DNA from: a bacterium
GTDB lineage: Bacteria > UBA9089 > JASEIO01
Assembly: GCA_030017475.1 (NCBI GenBank)
Contig: JASEIO010000019.1
Coordinates: 1-27,704, forward strand
Reading direction: 5' to 3'
Length of the DNA: 27,704 bases
The notes below the pieces were generated by a model, which saw nothing but the letters and a program-made list of their open reading frames with translations, did no database searches and had not been told where the DNA came from. Positions within the stretch are counted from its first letter, which is position 1; each line of letters begins with the position of its first letter. The position numbers were made by a program, and so were the translations under genes. Positions 8,344 through 16,995 of the stretch are shown here, piece by piece.

Positions 8344-9008
8344 ATTCTTACATCCTTCCTAATTGTCTTACGAGGACCGCCATCTCTTGCACTTGACCAA
8401 TCCTTTGGAGGGATTATCTCTGATAACTCCTCCAAGCGCCCCAATTCTCTTAGACGATCATAGATCAATTGCCATCCACAATCAATCTCTTTATCTATCT
8501 CACATTTACCATCGCTTGAACCTCCACATGGACCATTAAGTAGACCTTTAGAACATCTTGCAATAGGACATATACCACCAGTTTTATCAAGTATACAATC
8601 TCCGCAGGCTACACATCTTTCAGTCCAAATACCCTGCTCTTCTGGCAGACCAAGGCACATTGTATTTAAGGCTGGATAAACAGGTATGTGGCTAAATCTT
8701 TCCGAAATAGCCTGAACACCAACTCCGCAGCCCATAGAAAGAACCGATTCAGCCTCTTCGATTCTTTCTTTTAATTGATCAATAAACTCCCACTCACATT
8801 GTCGTTCAATAGTCACCTCTTCTGTTTCTATCTCCTTACCATCCAACTTGCAAGCCATCCGAAGAGCTGAGGCAAGGACACCGACCTCCTTTTCTCCACC
8901 AGCCATACAAACTGTAACACAAGTACCGCATCCAACTATTAAAACCTTTCGATAGCCAGCAATCATCGATTTTATTTCCTGAATCGGTTTTTGTTCTGCA
9001 ATAATCAT
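8340..9008 (-). CDS. metV: MetV, iron-sulfur/zinc partner subunit of methylenetetrahydrofolate reductase
   Basis: This 222-residue protein of the MTHFR C-terminal-like family accompanies MetF in acetogens and other anaerobes. It is cysteine-rich: GCGTCVTVC at C27, C30 and C34; C71 and C94; and a C-terminal block C132-x2-C135-x2-C138 with C147, C152, C161, C169 and C177 (VACGDC, GICPIARC, GPCGG). MetV binds clusters and zinc and passes electrons to the MetF flavin. A strong AGGAGG lies 5 bases before the ATG. The next gene upstream ends 82 bases away. The link between MetV and Hdr/Flx-type electron donors is established for Moorella-type complexes; that the same contact exists here is inferred. 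Confidence 0.93.
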   Translation of the reverse strand: MIIAEQKPIQEIKSMIAGYRKVLIVGCGTCVTVCMAGGEKEVGVLASALRMACKLDGKEIETEEVTIERQCEWEFIDQLKERIEEAESVLSMGCGVGVQAISERFSHIPVYPALNTMCLGLPEEQGIWTERCVACGDCILDKTGGICPIARCSKGLLNGPCGGSSDGKCEIDKEIDCGWQLIYDRLRELGRLEELSEIIPPKDWSSARDGGPRKTIRKDVRI

Positions 9009-9090
9009 TTTATCCTCCTCTCTCCTGCATCGCCTTCATTCTCCTTTGCAACTGATGTTGCAATCAGGTATAGATTGGGCAACTGCTGCC

Positions 9091-10137
9091 TCATGCATTT
9101 TTGTACCTTTCAATTTCCAATTCTCTTTTTATCTTTTCTATATCTTCCCTACCAGGAGGGAATGGAAAGTTTCTGATATCAGGACCTGGAAGTGAATTCG
9201 CATAAGGTCGTGTGCAGGCTACCTCCCCATCCCTTCCAGGACATCCGCTTGTCATAAATGGGGTGCCCCTTTCCACTATCCTTAGAAGCTCATCCCTCGG
9301 TAATCCAAAATCTACTATCCTTTCATGGATATCAAATTTGAATCTCTCAGCCCTATCTATTCCTTTATCTATCAAGAATCTCGCAAGCTGTATCCTTCGG
9401 TACTGTCCCATTGGAGGTTGTGGATAATGTGCAAGCCTTGACATTGGCTCGGGAAAAAAGGAAAAAAGATGTGTTTGCCCTCCCATGTCGTAGATCTCCT
9501 GAATGAATTTCACCATCTCCCGCTCAGTCTCATTTAGCCCCACTATAAGATGAACGCCAACCATCCTTTCACCAAAGACTGAAATCCCTTCTTTGAAACA
9601 CGTAAAATACCTCTTCCACTTGTGAGGACCTGAAACACCGCTTCCTCGATATAGATTGAAGAGCTCTGGTGTTGCCGCATCAAAGGCTATCCCTAACATA
9701 TCTGCACCAAGTTCTTTAAAATCTACAATGTCATCCCTGGAAAGAATAGTTGGAGTAACAAGAAGTGAAATTGGTAGATCTACCCTCTCTGCAATATACC
9801 TTGTTACGAATTTTGTATCCTTCACTGCCCTTTTATTTGTTATCATAGATATACACACCCTTTTTATACCATCTCTTTTTTCGATCATCCTTTCGATGAT
9901 ATCTCTTAGGGCATAAGTTGGCCATTCTACTCTTATAAAACTCTTTTTTGAAAACCTCCCTTTTCGTCCAAGGGACAGCCCACAATAGGCACAATTAGCA
10001 CTGCATCCTTCTTCATAAGTGAGAAGCAAGTTGATACAGTAAAGTTTGGCATTTCTGTAGAAAAGTCCACTCTTGAATCCAAGGGTTATCGAAGCCGCAG
10101 TACTCATTCTCAAATAATCAGGGCTCTCTTTCTTCAT
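9091..10137 (-). CDS. lipS2: radical SAM protein, LipS2-like subunit of a two-component lipoyl synthase
   Basis: The protein is a radical SAM enzyme related to biotin synthase (type COG2516). Its cluster motif is CSANCAYC, with cysteines at residues 45, 49 and 52. Further blocks are the conserved GADMLGIAFDAATPE, FSFFPEPMS and a C-terminal MTSGCPGRDG followed by ACTRPYANS, which could hold a second cluster. In the LipS1/LipS2 pathway two such proteins each insert one sulfur into protein-bound octanoate. The identification rests on the pairing with a second radical SAM gene 12 bases upstream, a LipT-like flavoprotein and a GcvH-like lipoyl protein, plus a lipoate ligase elsewhere in the window. 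Which of the pair is LipS1 or LipS2 is my best guess. ATG 10135-10137 was chosen over an adjacent GTG. Confidence 0.68.
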   Translation of the reverse strand: MKKESPDYLRMSTAASITLGFKSGLFYRNAKLYCINLLLTYEEGCSANCAYCGLSLGRKGRFSKKSFIRVEWPTYALRDIIERMIEKRDGIKRVCISMITNKRAVKDTKFVTRYIAERVDLPISLLVTPTILSRDDIVDFKELGADMLGIAFDAATPELFNLYRGSGVSGPHKWKRYFTCFKEGISVFGERMVGVHLIVGLNETEREMVKFIQEIYDMGGQTHLFSFFPEPMSRLAHYPQPPMGQYRRIQLARFLIDKGIDRAERFKFDIHERIVDFGLPRDELLRIVERGTPFMTSGCPGRDGEVACTRPYANSLPGPDIRNFPFPPGREDIEKIKRELEIERYKNA

Positions 10138-10149
10138 CACATTTACACT

Positions 10150-11133
10150 TCACTTGGGTAAATAGTTACAGGTATCCTTGCCCTCTGGTACAGAACAACA
10201 GGTTTTTTGGAAGAATGCCGAAAGACCATACCCTCTGGCTCGTTTTATAGCCTCTTGTGATGGGATAGCAATACTATTCACCCCACAATCAACAGCCAAA
10301 ACATCAATATGCCGGTCGCCTCTTGGACGGGCACAGCCAAGTGAGATATGCGTAAAAGGCATATTAATTCTCCCATAGGCTATTATCCTTGAAACATCCT
10401 CTGCCTTTGGAGGCTCCACCCCTTCCATTGGGGTGGCAACAAGAGGCATAAGGACAACAATGACAAGCCGTGAAATAGAAAAGGGCTTTAGGATATCAAT
10501 TGCCTTGTATTCCCCTCTAATATTTCCATAATCAATCCCAACAACTATATGAGGGATTACTGGTAAAGAGACATATTCAAAGGCCTCGATAGATTTTGTT
10601 ACTTTATCTATAAAGGAATCTATATGACAGACCTTCTTTGCTATTTCATCATCCCCAATGACATCAATCAATGCCTGATCAATGCCTGCTTCCTTAAGGG
10701 CCCATGCTGTTTTCCTCTCTATTATACCACTATGAATGGATAAGAAAAGTCTTGTCTTAGATTTAACCTCTTTTATCGCAGGGATGAACTCCTTCCATGG
10801 CAAACTCCCATTAGCTAAACTTCCACCTGTTATAAGACAGCCAAAGTCTCCTCTTTTATCAAATTCACAACAGAGTGCTACCAACTCCTGAGGGGTTGTA
10901 GCAACCGGCATTTGATCGAGTATCTTTCCTTTACAATGGTCGCACTGAAGGATACATCTCTTCCCTGTAATTGATATTGCCGAGTATCTTCCCCATTCAC
11001 CCTCATAATAAAACATCCCAGGGTGATAGAAGGTAATACGTTTCCCAAAATTCTTCCACGATAATTCTCTTGCCCTATCTATAATAGTCTCTAAATCCAA
11101 TCCAGCACTCTGGAAGTATGAATTCGAGTTCAT
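10150..11133 (-). CDS. lipS1: radical SAM protein, LipS1-like subunit of a two-component lipoyl synthase
   Basis: This biotin-synthase-like radical SAM protein (type COG1856) carries the cluster motif CILQCDHC at residues 60-67 counted from the ATG at 11133. It is preceded by ITFYHPGMFYYEGEWGRY and followed by LGCARPRGDRHIDVLAVDCG and KTCCSVPEGKDTC, whose cysteines may bind an auxiliary sulfur-donating cluster. It is probably one half of the lipoyl synthase that works on the GcvH-like protein two genes upstream. The start is uncertain: ATG 11178 has GGAG 6 bases upstream but overlaps the previous gene by 104 bases, ATG 11133 overlaps by 59, and TTG 11100 by 26. Confidence 0.7.
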   Translation of the reverse strand: MNSNSYFQSAGLDLETIIDRARELSWKNFGKRITFYHPGMFYYEGEWGRYSAISITGKRCILQCDHCKGKILDQMPVATTPQELVALCCEFDKRGDFGCLITGGSLANGSLPWKEFIPAIKEVKSKTRLFLSIHSGIIERKTAWALKEAGIDQALIDVIGDDEIAKKVCHIDSFIDKVTKSIEAFEYVSLPVIPHIVVGIDYGNIRGEYKAIDILKPFSISRLVIVVLMPLVATPMEGVEPPKAEDVSRIIAYGRINMPFTHISLGCARPRGDRHIDVLAVDCGVNSIAIPSQEAIKRARGYGLSAFFQKTCCSVPEGKDTCNYLPK

Positions 11134-12133
11134 CCCAGCGGGATTCAAGAATCCTTCTCCTTCTTCTTGCCCTTTCATGTTCTTCTCCAAAGATGCTCAT
11201 CCATTCCCTCTTATATTCAGACAATGAGGTTCCAAATTTCAGGTGTTTAGCTGCAACCCTTCCGGCAATCTTTCCTCCGATTACTGCTTGACAAATACCC
11301 TGACCAGTTATTGAGTGAGTCATCCCGCAGGCATCCCCTACAAAAAGTATGTTTTTAAAATACATCTCCTGGAGTATCCCGCTTACTGGAATAAGCCCAC
11401 TCGTCTTGGAAAGTATCTGAGACCTTACCTTTCCATCATCCTTTAATCTTTCAACAAACCAGTCAAGAATGCGTCTTAGGAAGACCTTTGAATGAGAATT
11501 TATCTTGACTCCTACTCCGACATTTGCTATATCTCCCTTTGGGAAAAGCCATCCGTAACCGCCGTATATCTTGCGGTTGAAATAGATCTCTGTTTGGTCA
11601 AATCTCTCTGTAAGCGGAAGAGAATATTGAATTGCTGAAACAAACTCCCTATTCCTATTACCTATCTCTCTTCCCACAGTTGATAGTGGTCCATCAGCCG
11701 CTATGATAATCTTTACATCTACCTTATATTGATCTATACCCCTGAGTATTACCCCATCCTCTTCAAATCCAACAAAGGAGGTATTTAGAAGTAGATCTAC
11801 ACCCTCCTCCTTTGCCTTTTCTGCAAGTTCACGATCAAACACATCTCGGTTGAGGATACATCCGTTCGCCCTAATACTAAAACCCTTACCCGATGGTAAG
11901 TAGGTGACCATTTTAGAGACAGAGGATGATATTGCATCGGATGAAATCTCAATCTCTTGAAAGATAGGTCTTGGGACAAATTCTGCGCATTGTACAGGTT
12001 CCCCAACCTTAGATCTTCTCTCAATAAGAATAACCGAAAGGCCACATCTTGCTGCTTCAGCTGCTGCAGTTGAACCGGCTGGTCCTGCACCCACTACAAG
12101 GACATCTGTTTTTATCGTTTCCAATTTGTCCAA
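11075..12133 (-). CDS. lipT: FAD-dependent oxidoreductase of the geranylgeranyl reductase family, LipT-like
   Basis: The 352-residue flavoprotein has an N-terminal FAD Rossmann motif, GAGPAG at residues 15-20, followed by ERRSKVGEPVQCAEFV. A later FAD contact is LFVGDACGMTHSITGQGI. This is the geranylgeranyl-reductase-like fold, but there are no archaeal-lipid genes around it. Instead it lies between a lipoyl carrier gene and a LipS1-like gene, the context in which a flavoprotein named LipT has been described for the LipS1/S2 pathway. A role in delivering electrons to the radical SAM pair is inferred from that context. The start appears to be TTG (12131-12133), 14 bases after the upstream stop; the ribosome site is weak. 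Confidence 0.7.
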   Translation of the reverse strand: MDKLETIKTDVLVVGAGPAGSTAAAEAARCGLSVILIERRSKVGEPVQCAEFVPRPIFQEIEISSDAISSSVSKMVTYLPSGKGFSIRANGCILNRDVFDRELAEKAKEEGVDLLLNTSFVGFEEDGVILRGIDQYKVDVKIIIAADGPLSTVGREIGNRNREFVSAIQYSLPLTERFDQTEIYFNRKIYGGYGWLFPKGDIANVGVGVKINSHSKVFLRRILDWFVERLKDDGKVRSQILSKTSGLIPVSGILQEMYFKNILFVGDACGMTHSITGQGICQAVIGGKIAGRVAAKHLKFGTSLSEYKREWMSIFGEEHERARRRRRILESRWDELEFILPECWIGFRDYYR

Positions 12134-12147
12134 TATCCGGAAGTTTC

Positions 12148-12585
12148 TTAACCCTTCTTTCCCTCTTCAGCCTTTTTTATCTCTCCCTTAAGCCACTCAA
12201 CCATCTTTTCGCCCTGGAGTAAATTGGTTAAATCCTCCTCTAAATTCGAAGGGTTAATAACCATTATCCATCCTTCACCATAAGGATCTTTATTCATTAT
12301 CGAACTATCACCTTCAAGCTTCTCATTAACAGAGGTTACCTCTCCACTTACTGGAGACACCAACTTTCCAATCCATTTCGCTGTCTGAACCTTCCCGCAG
12401 GTCTCTCCCTGTTCAATTTCATCCCCTTCAAAGGGTAAATCAACTGAAACCACATCTCCTGCTGCCTTTAGATAGAAATCATTCATACCAACTCGAACTG
12501 AACCATCGTCCTCAATCCTTGCCCATGCATGTTCAGAATGATAATACAAATCATCCGGCATATCATATCCTTCAATAATACTCAT
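12148..12585 (-). CDS. GcvH-like lipoate-carrying protein (LbpA type)
   Basis: This 145-residue protein has the H-protein hammerhead fold. LYYHSEHAWARI precedes the core block GKVQTAKWIGKL, and SPVSGEV follows. The predicted lipoylated lysine is K70, since the distance to PVSGEV matches GcvH. The surrounding residues (TAKWIGKL rather than the usual ESVKA) and the absence of gcvT or gcvP nearby point to a lipoate-binding carrier like the LbpA proteins of sulfur-oxidising Hdr systems, not to glycine cleavage. A strong AAAGGAGGG lies 5 bases before the ATG. It sits between hdrB and the lipoyl-assembly genes, so it probably carries a dithiol/disulfide arm for HdrBC. A conventional GcvH role remains possible. 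Confidence 0.85.
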   Translation of the reverse strand: MSIIEGYDMPDDLYYHSEHAWARIEDDGSVRVGMNDFYLKAAGDVVSVDLPFEGDEIEQGETCGKVQTAKWIGKLVSPVSGEVTSVNEKLEGDSSIMNKDPYGEGWIMVINPSNLEEDLTNLLQGEKMVEWLKGEIKKAEEGKKG

Positions 12586-12613
12586 CTTTCCCTCCTTTTA
12601 ATTATAATAAATC

Positions 12614-13492
12614 CTATTCAATACCGATCTTTGATAGTAACTCTTTTGTTTTTACTTTATTAAACTGAAGACCAAGATCCCTTTTTGGATCCATGCCCAT
12701 AGCTAATCCTATTAATTGTGTATAGTAGAGTACTGGTAAGTTGTATTCCTTTCCAGCCTGCAAAGAGATCCCCTTTTGATTATCATCATACATTACAGCA
12801 CAGAAAGGACAGATAAGAGTCATACAATCGGCACTCTCTTTAGAGATATGATCTATCTTCTCTCCGGCCATAGTCAAAGCAATTCGCTCATCCATAGCTA
12901 AGATACCACCACCACAGCACTGTTTCTTATTCTCATAGTCAACCGGTGTTGCAGATATAGCAGAGATCAGTTCATCAAGAGTCTTTGGATCTTCTGGGTC
13001 ATCAAAATGATCATAGATCTCTGATGGTTTCAAGTAATGGCAGCCATAATGAGGGGCAACCCGTAAGCCTGAAATATCTTTCTTTACCGAATTCTTTATC
13101 CTATCAAGACCAATATCCTCATAAAGAATTCGTAATATATGTTTTACCTTGACTCCACCTTTATATTCCTTACCAATAGATTTTAACTTCTCATTCACTT
13201 TTGCTCTTTCATCCTCATGTTCCAATTCTCTTGATACCTCAGTTAAAACTCCAGTACAGGCTGAACAAACTGTACAGATATTTAACCCTGATGATCCTGC
13301 AATTGCTAAAGTTCTTGCAGCCATTAAGAGAGTAGTCTCTCTATTTACAGACTTTATAGGAAATCCACAGCATCCAAAATCCTCTAAATCTACCACTCCT
13401 ATCCCAAAGGCCTCTGCAACACGTCGAGTAGATAATTCATAATTCCTTGCCCTTGCTGGAACAGTACAACCCAAAAATAGTGCATATCTCAT
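12614..13492 (-). CDS. hdrB: heterodisulfide reductase-like subunit B (two CCG domains)
   Basis: HdrB is the disulfide-reducing subunit of heterodisulfide reductases and binds two noncubane [4Fe-4S] clusters. Both CCG domains (PF02754) are complete. Domain 1 has C9, C41-C42, C76 and C79. Domain 2 has C151, C192-C193, C228 and C231. The spacings fit the family pattern, so the active site looks intact. The protein has 292 residues from the ATG at 13490-13492, chosen because GAGGAGG lies 9 bases upstream; an earlier in-frame start at 13516 has no site. A bacterium is not expected to have the CoM-S-S-CoB substrate, so another disulfide is implied. The next gene downstream encodes a lipoyl protein, making lipoamide the leading candidate. 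Confidence 0.9.
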   Translation of the reverse strand: MRYALFLGCTVPARARNYELSTRRVAEAFGIGVVDLEDFGCCGFPIKSVNRETTLLMAARTLAIAGSSGLNICTVCSACTGVLTEVSRELEHEDERAKVNEKLKSIGKEYKGGVKVKHILRILYEDIGLDRIKNSVKKDISGLRVAPHYGCHYLKPSEIYDHFDDPEDPKTLDELISAISATPVDYENKKQCCGGGILAMDERIALTMAGEKIDHISKESADCMTLICPFCAVMYDDNQKGISLQAGKEYNLPVLYYTQLIGLAMGMDPKRDLGLQFNKVKTKELLSKIGIE

Positions 13493-13565
13493 TGTGATTT
13501 GCCTCCTCTTTGACAAGTGTCAGATTTTCCTGTCCTATGTTTTCTTGAGATCTGCCTTCTGCAAT

Positions 13566-14057
13566 CTATAATTTATCAAGACCTGTTAACTTTATTATTC
13601 CACTGATCTCTTCTCGTTGCATTTGGATTCTTGGAAGTCCAATCTTCTCCCTCTTCTTATTATCAAATTCATCTATCTCATAAAGCCTGCCAAAATCACT
13701 TAATAGTTTTATCTGTGTTTTCATAACTGAAGGAACATACCCTGCCTTTACTGCCATATTTTTTAATACATTCATTACCTCTATCAACTTTACATCCTGA
13801 GGGCACCTTTCATAACAGGTATAACAGGTAGAACACAACCAGATAAAATCGCTCGATAATACTTGCTCCTTCATTCCCAATAAAGCCATTCGGATTATCC
13901 TTCTCGGATTATATCTCTCATCAATCTCCCTAACTGGACAACCAGCAGAACATGTACCGCAGGAAAAACAGGCTTTAATGTTCTCCCCACCAGGTTGAGC
14001 TGCTATCTCATACTTAAACCGTGGATCAAGTTCCGAAACATTTATTACATCTGTCAA
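13566..14057 (-). CDS. hdrC: heterodisulfide reductase-like subunit C (two [4Fe-4S] ferredoxin)
   Basis: This 163-residue soluble ferredoxin-like subunit relays electrons to HdrB. Two complete cluster motifs are seen: C30, C33, C36, C40 (CFSCGTCSAGCP) and C75, C78, C81, C85 (CSTCYTCYERCP). The start is a TTG (14055-14057), which is supported by a strong AAAGGAGG about 8 bases upstream; no ATG in this frame fits better. It lies directly upstream of hdrB, the usual pairing. The HdrA flavoprotein that normally hands electrons to HdrC is not encoded in the window, so the electron source is probably the Flx proteins encoded just upstream, or an HdrA from another locus. Confidence 0.9.
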   Translation of the reverse strand: MTDVINVSELDPRFKYEIAAQPGGENIKACFSCGTCSAGCPVREIDERYNPRRIIRMALLGMKEQVLSSDFIWLCSTCYTCYERCPQDVKLIEVMNVLKNMAVKAGYVPSVMKTQIKLLSDFGRLYEIDEFDNKKREKIGLPRIQMQREEISGIIKLTGLDKL

Positions 14058-14111
14058 TTTAACACCCTCCTTTTAGCTTATACTACTATCGTTCGCTTAT
14101 AAAATCATCTG

Positions 14112-14954
14112 CTAATATTCATCAGGCATCTCATTAAGCTGAGCTAATGAAAATATAGGTCCATCCTTACATACATATCTATTTCCAATATTACACCTTC
14201 CACATTTTCCAATTCCACACTTCATTCTCATCTCTAAGGAATTTATTATTCGGTCCGGAGGAAATCCAAGTTCAGTTAAAACTGGAATGGTAAATTTTAT
14301 CATAATTTGGGGGCCACAAACTAAACAGATCGAATTTTCAGAGGATGGTGCAATCTCTTTAGTCACTGCTGGAACAAATCCTTCACGAGCAGGCCATGGA
14401 TCACCATTCAATTTATCAACAGTCACATACATATCTATGTCAGATCGTTCCTCCCATTCCTTCAATTCGGGCTTATAGATCAGCTCCCCTGCATTCCTTG
14501 CACCATAGATGCATGTAATTTTACCGAATCTCTTTCGATTCTCTCCGTGTAACATATAAACAATAGCCGATCTTAAAGTTGTAAAGGCAAATCCCCCACC
14601 AATCACTACAATATCTTTTCCTTCCATCAAATGGAATGGATACCAATTTCCATAAGGACCTCTAATACCTATAACTTGTCCTTCTTCCATATTATGAAGC
14701 GCGGTCGTTACAACCCCCATCTTTTTAACAGTAAATTTTATAAATCCCTTCTCTGTAGGAGATGAGGCAATACCAATAGGGGACTCTCCTGCACCATATA
14801 CAGAAAGCTCTGCAAATTGACCTGGGGTATATCTAAAGCACTCCTCATCTTCTTTGTTTAAAAAAACTAACTCAAAGGTTTTTAGGTCCCTTGTATCATT
14901 TTCAATTATAATCCTCCTGATTCTAACAGGATATGGTTTATATGGATTTTGCAC
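14112..14954 (-). CDS. flxA: FlxA-like FAD/NAD(P)-binding oxidoreductase with [2Fe-2S] site
   Basis: The 280-residue protein belongs to the ferredoxin-NADP reductase/PyrK family that includes hydrogenase gamma and anaerobic sulfite reductase B subunits. An FAD-binding barrel (TPGQFAELSVYGAGESPIG, residues 44-62) is followed by the NAD(P) domain (RGPYGNW, VVIGGGFAFTTLR, CGPQIM). A C-terminal [2Fe-2S] site has C246, C251, C254 and C262 (CGIGKCGRC). It would oxidise NAD(P)H, or reduce NAD(P)+, and exchange electrons with the Fe-S subunits around it. In the FlxABCD-HdrABC complexes of anaerobes, FlxA is the NADH-binding subunit. The start is a GTG (14952-14954) with a G-rich ribosome site. Confidence 0.85.
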   Translation of the reverse strand: MQNPYKPYPVRIRRIIIENDTRDLKTFELVFLNKEDEECFRYTPGQFAELSVYGAGESPIGIASSPTEKGFIKFTVKKMGVVTTALHNMEEGQVIGIRGPYGNWYPFHLMEGKDIVVIGGGFAFTTLRSAIVYMLHGENRKRFGKITCIYGARNAGELIYKPELKEWEERSDIDMYVTVDKLNGDPWPAREGFVPAVTKEIAPSSENSICLVCGPQIMIKFTIPVLTELGFPPDRIINSLEMRMKCGIGKCGRCNIGNRYVCKDGPIFSLAQLNEMPDEY

Positions 14955-15002
14955 CTAAAACCCCCCACACGATGAATTCTATAGACTAATCCTTATCCGT
15001 GT

Positions 15003-16016
15003 TCATCCATGGTTTATATTGTTGATTACCTTCCGGAGATCCATATTAACTGGGCAGTTTATGATGCATCTACCACAGCCAACACATGCTGTATCCCCCC
15101 AATAACTCACAAAGTAGTTAAATTTATGCATTATTCTTTGCCTCATCCTTTCCTTTCCACTCTCTCTTGGATTATGACCTGATGTATGTAATGTGAAAAG
15201 AGGAAACATACAAGAATCCCAATTTCTCCGCCTTACACCTTTATCGTTTACGGTTTCATCTTCTATATCAAAACAGTGGCAAGTCGGACACAGGTATGTA
15301 CAGATAGCACAACCTATACACTTCTCATGAAGATCTGACCAGAAAGGATCTTCAAACATACCATCAAGTTTCTCTTTCAAACCAGAGATTTCCACCTTTG
15401 TCCTGATTCTCTCTTTGGCATCTTCCGAGACCTTTTCTTTCATATCCAAGTCGGCCTTTTCGGCATCATTGAATCCATCATACTCACTTATTATACCTTC
15501 TCCTTTCGAGGTCAAAATTTGAAAAACATACTTATTGCCTATATCAGTAATGAACAGATCTGCACCATCGGATGATCCTGGATCAATTCCAAGCGATGTA
15601 CAAAAGCATGTTGTTTGGGGCTCTCTACATCCCATACCAATCAAAATGATACTATCTCGCTTCGTAATAAAGTAAGGATCTCTAAAATCATGATTATCAA
15701 AAACCTTATTGAGCAAAGAGAAGCCTTTTATATCACAAGGCCTTATTCCAAATATCACCCTTTTCCCATAATCAAAAGGTCCTTCCTCTATCAACCTCCC
15801 TTTTTCATACCGAAGCATCACCTCTGACTGAGGAAAAAGGAATCTCTTGGGTGAATCTTTTGAATTTCTATAACCCAGGTAGACTTCATTTCCTGACTTA
15901 ACCTCATCAAACGAAATAAAATCCTTTTTCTTCACAGGGGCAAAGACATAATATTTCCCAATTAATGTATCAATAAACGTAACCACCTTTTCTCTACTAA
16001 TCACCTTTTCTTCCAC
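15003..16016 (-). CDS. flxB: FlxB-like two-[4Fe-4S] subunit (AsrA/hydrogenase-beta family)
   Basis: The 337-residue protein resembles anaerobic sulfite reductase subunit A and the beta subunit of sulfhydrogenases. The N-terminal half carries GIRPCDIKGFSLL and GMGCREPQTTCFC. The C-terminal half holds two ferredoxin motifs: C233, C236, C239, C243 and C311, C314, C317, C321. It probably passes electrons between FlxA and FlxC or FlxD. No siroheme sulfite reductase (AsrC) and no hydrogenase large subunit lies next to it, so the Flx assignment is better than Asr or hydrogenase. The GTG start (16014-16016) has AGGGG 7 bases upstream. The next gene upstream ends 15 bases away. Confidence 0.82.
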   Translation of the reverse strand: MEEKVISREKVVTFIDTLIGKYYVFAPVKKKDFISFDEVKSGNEVYLGYRNSKDSPKRFLFPQSEVMLRYEKGRLIEEGPFDYGKRVIFGIRPCDIKGFSLLNKVFDNHDFRDPYFITKRDSIILIGMGCREPQTTCFCTSLGIDPGSSDGADLFITDIGNKYVFQILTSKGEGIISEYDGFNDAEKADLDMKEKVSEDAKERIRTKVEISGLKEKLDGMFEDPFWSDLHEKCIGCAICTYLCPTCHCFDIEDETVNDKGVRRRNWDSCMFPLFTLHTSGHNPRESGKERMRQRIMHKFNYFVSYWGDTACVGCGRCIINCPVNMDLRKVINNINHG

Positions 16017-16031
16017 TACAATACCCCTTAA

Positions 16032-16985
16032 TTATTTGATAAATTCCTGAGGGTCGTCCTCCTTATACGTTGCTAATGGTGGTACAGTTTCAAGATCAAT
16101 ACCTGCCTTGTAATTGTATAGCTCTACTACATCCTTCTCAACCTTCTTGGTAAGTTTTCTCAAATCAATTCCCATAGGACAGGCTCGCTCACATGCACCA
16201 CAGTCAACACATCTACCAGCGGTATGGAATACTCGGATTATATGAAATATCATCCTGTCTGATTCGTCAATGGACCTTCCAAACCATTGTGGCCTGCTCT
16301 GATCGATGAAGCACTCCTTGCAGTAACATAGAGGACATACGTTTCTACAGGCATAACATCTGATGCACGATTCTATTTCCCGAGTAAAGTACGCCCATCT
16401 TTCATCCGGTGATTTCTTCTCAAATTCTCTTATCTCCCGAAATTCATCAACATCCTCTCTCTCTTTTACCTCATCTCCTACAATGACATCATAAAGGGAT
16501 GGAGTTTTTTGTGTACAAGTTTTACAGGAATCATAAAGAAAATCACTTATATTAAAGGATCCTTCAAACCGCTCCCCTTTAACCTTAATCTGACCATTGA
16601 CTTCTATTGCCTCTAAAATCTCTGCTTCATCAAACCTCTCTTTAATACCTTTTCTATCAACCATACCGGTACATGGAACTCCAATTATAAAAACCATATC
16701 CCTTTCTATTTGCCTCTCCTTAATAGCATTTATGATTGAACGGGCATCACATCCTTTCGCTACAATACCTACTTTCCCTTTTATTTTAAGCCTCAATAAA
16801 TAATTAGCCAGATTGTTCTCGCAAGTAGCATTCCATATCAATCTCTCTACGGCATCTATAGATTTTATAAAGGCAGGAGTTGTCCGAAGGGGCAAAGACC
16901 CCTCCTCAAATCCAATTATGAGTTCCACCTTTTTTTCTTCAAGCGCCTTCCGAGCTTCTTCCCTAATCCTTTCCACTATCTCCAT
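16032..16985 (-). CDS. flxC: FlxC-like two-[4Fe-4S] subunit (FrhB/FdhB-related)
   Basis: The 317-residue protein has an N-terminal region like the coenzyme F420 hydrogenase/dehydrogenase beta family (IVAKGCDARSI, IIGVPCTGMVD) and a CKTC pair near residue 154. Two ferredoxin motifs follow: C207, C210, C213, C217 and C259, C262, C265, C269. Between them lies an extra cysteine group, PLCYCKECF. Similar proteins are found with MvhD/FlxD and Hdr genes in anaerobes. It is probably an electron-relay subunit; a flavin or F420 site is not evident. AAGGAG lies 6 bases before the ATG. It sits 10 bases from flxD, consistent with co-translation and complex formation. Confidence 0.8.
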   Translation of the reverse strand: MEIVERIREEARKALEEKKVELIIGFEEGSLPLRTTPAFIKSIDAVERLIWNATCENNLANYLLRLKIKGKVGIVAKGCDARSIINAIKERQIERDMVFIIGVPCTGMVDRKGIKERFDEAEILEAIEVNGQIKVKGERFEGSFNISDFLYDSCKTCTQKTPSLYDVIVGDEVKEREDVDEFREIREFEKKSPDERWAYFTREIESCIRCYACRNVCPLCYCKECFIDQSRPQWFGRSIDESDRMIFHIIRVFHTAGRCVDCGACERACPMGIDLRKLTKKVEKDVVELYNYKAGIDLETVPPLATYKEDDPQEFIK

Positions 16986-16995
16986 TTTTTACTCC

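Noticed and set aside
9656-9916. Plus-strand open frame within the LipS2-like gene
   Set aside because: Antisense to a conserved radical SAM gene, with no ribosome site or recognisable domain.
11075-12133. Geranylgeranyl reductase for archaeal-type lipids
   Set aside because: The fold matches, but the surrounding lipoyl-assembly genes and otherwise bacterial content make lipid reduction unlikely.
12148-12585. Glycine cleavage system H protein
   Set aside because: Not excluded, but there are no gcvT or gcvP genes, the lysine context (TAKWIGKL) differs from classical GcvH, and the neighbours are hdrB and lipoyl-assembly genes.
14112-16016. Anaerobic sulfite reductase AsrA/AsrB or sulfhydrogenase subunits
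   Set aside because: The folds match, but no AsrC or hydrogenase catalytic subunit is present, while flxC, flxD and hdrBC are contiguous.
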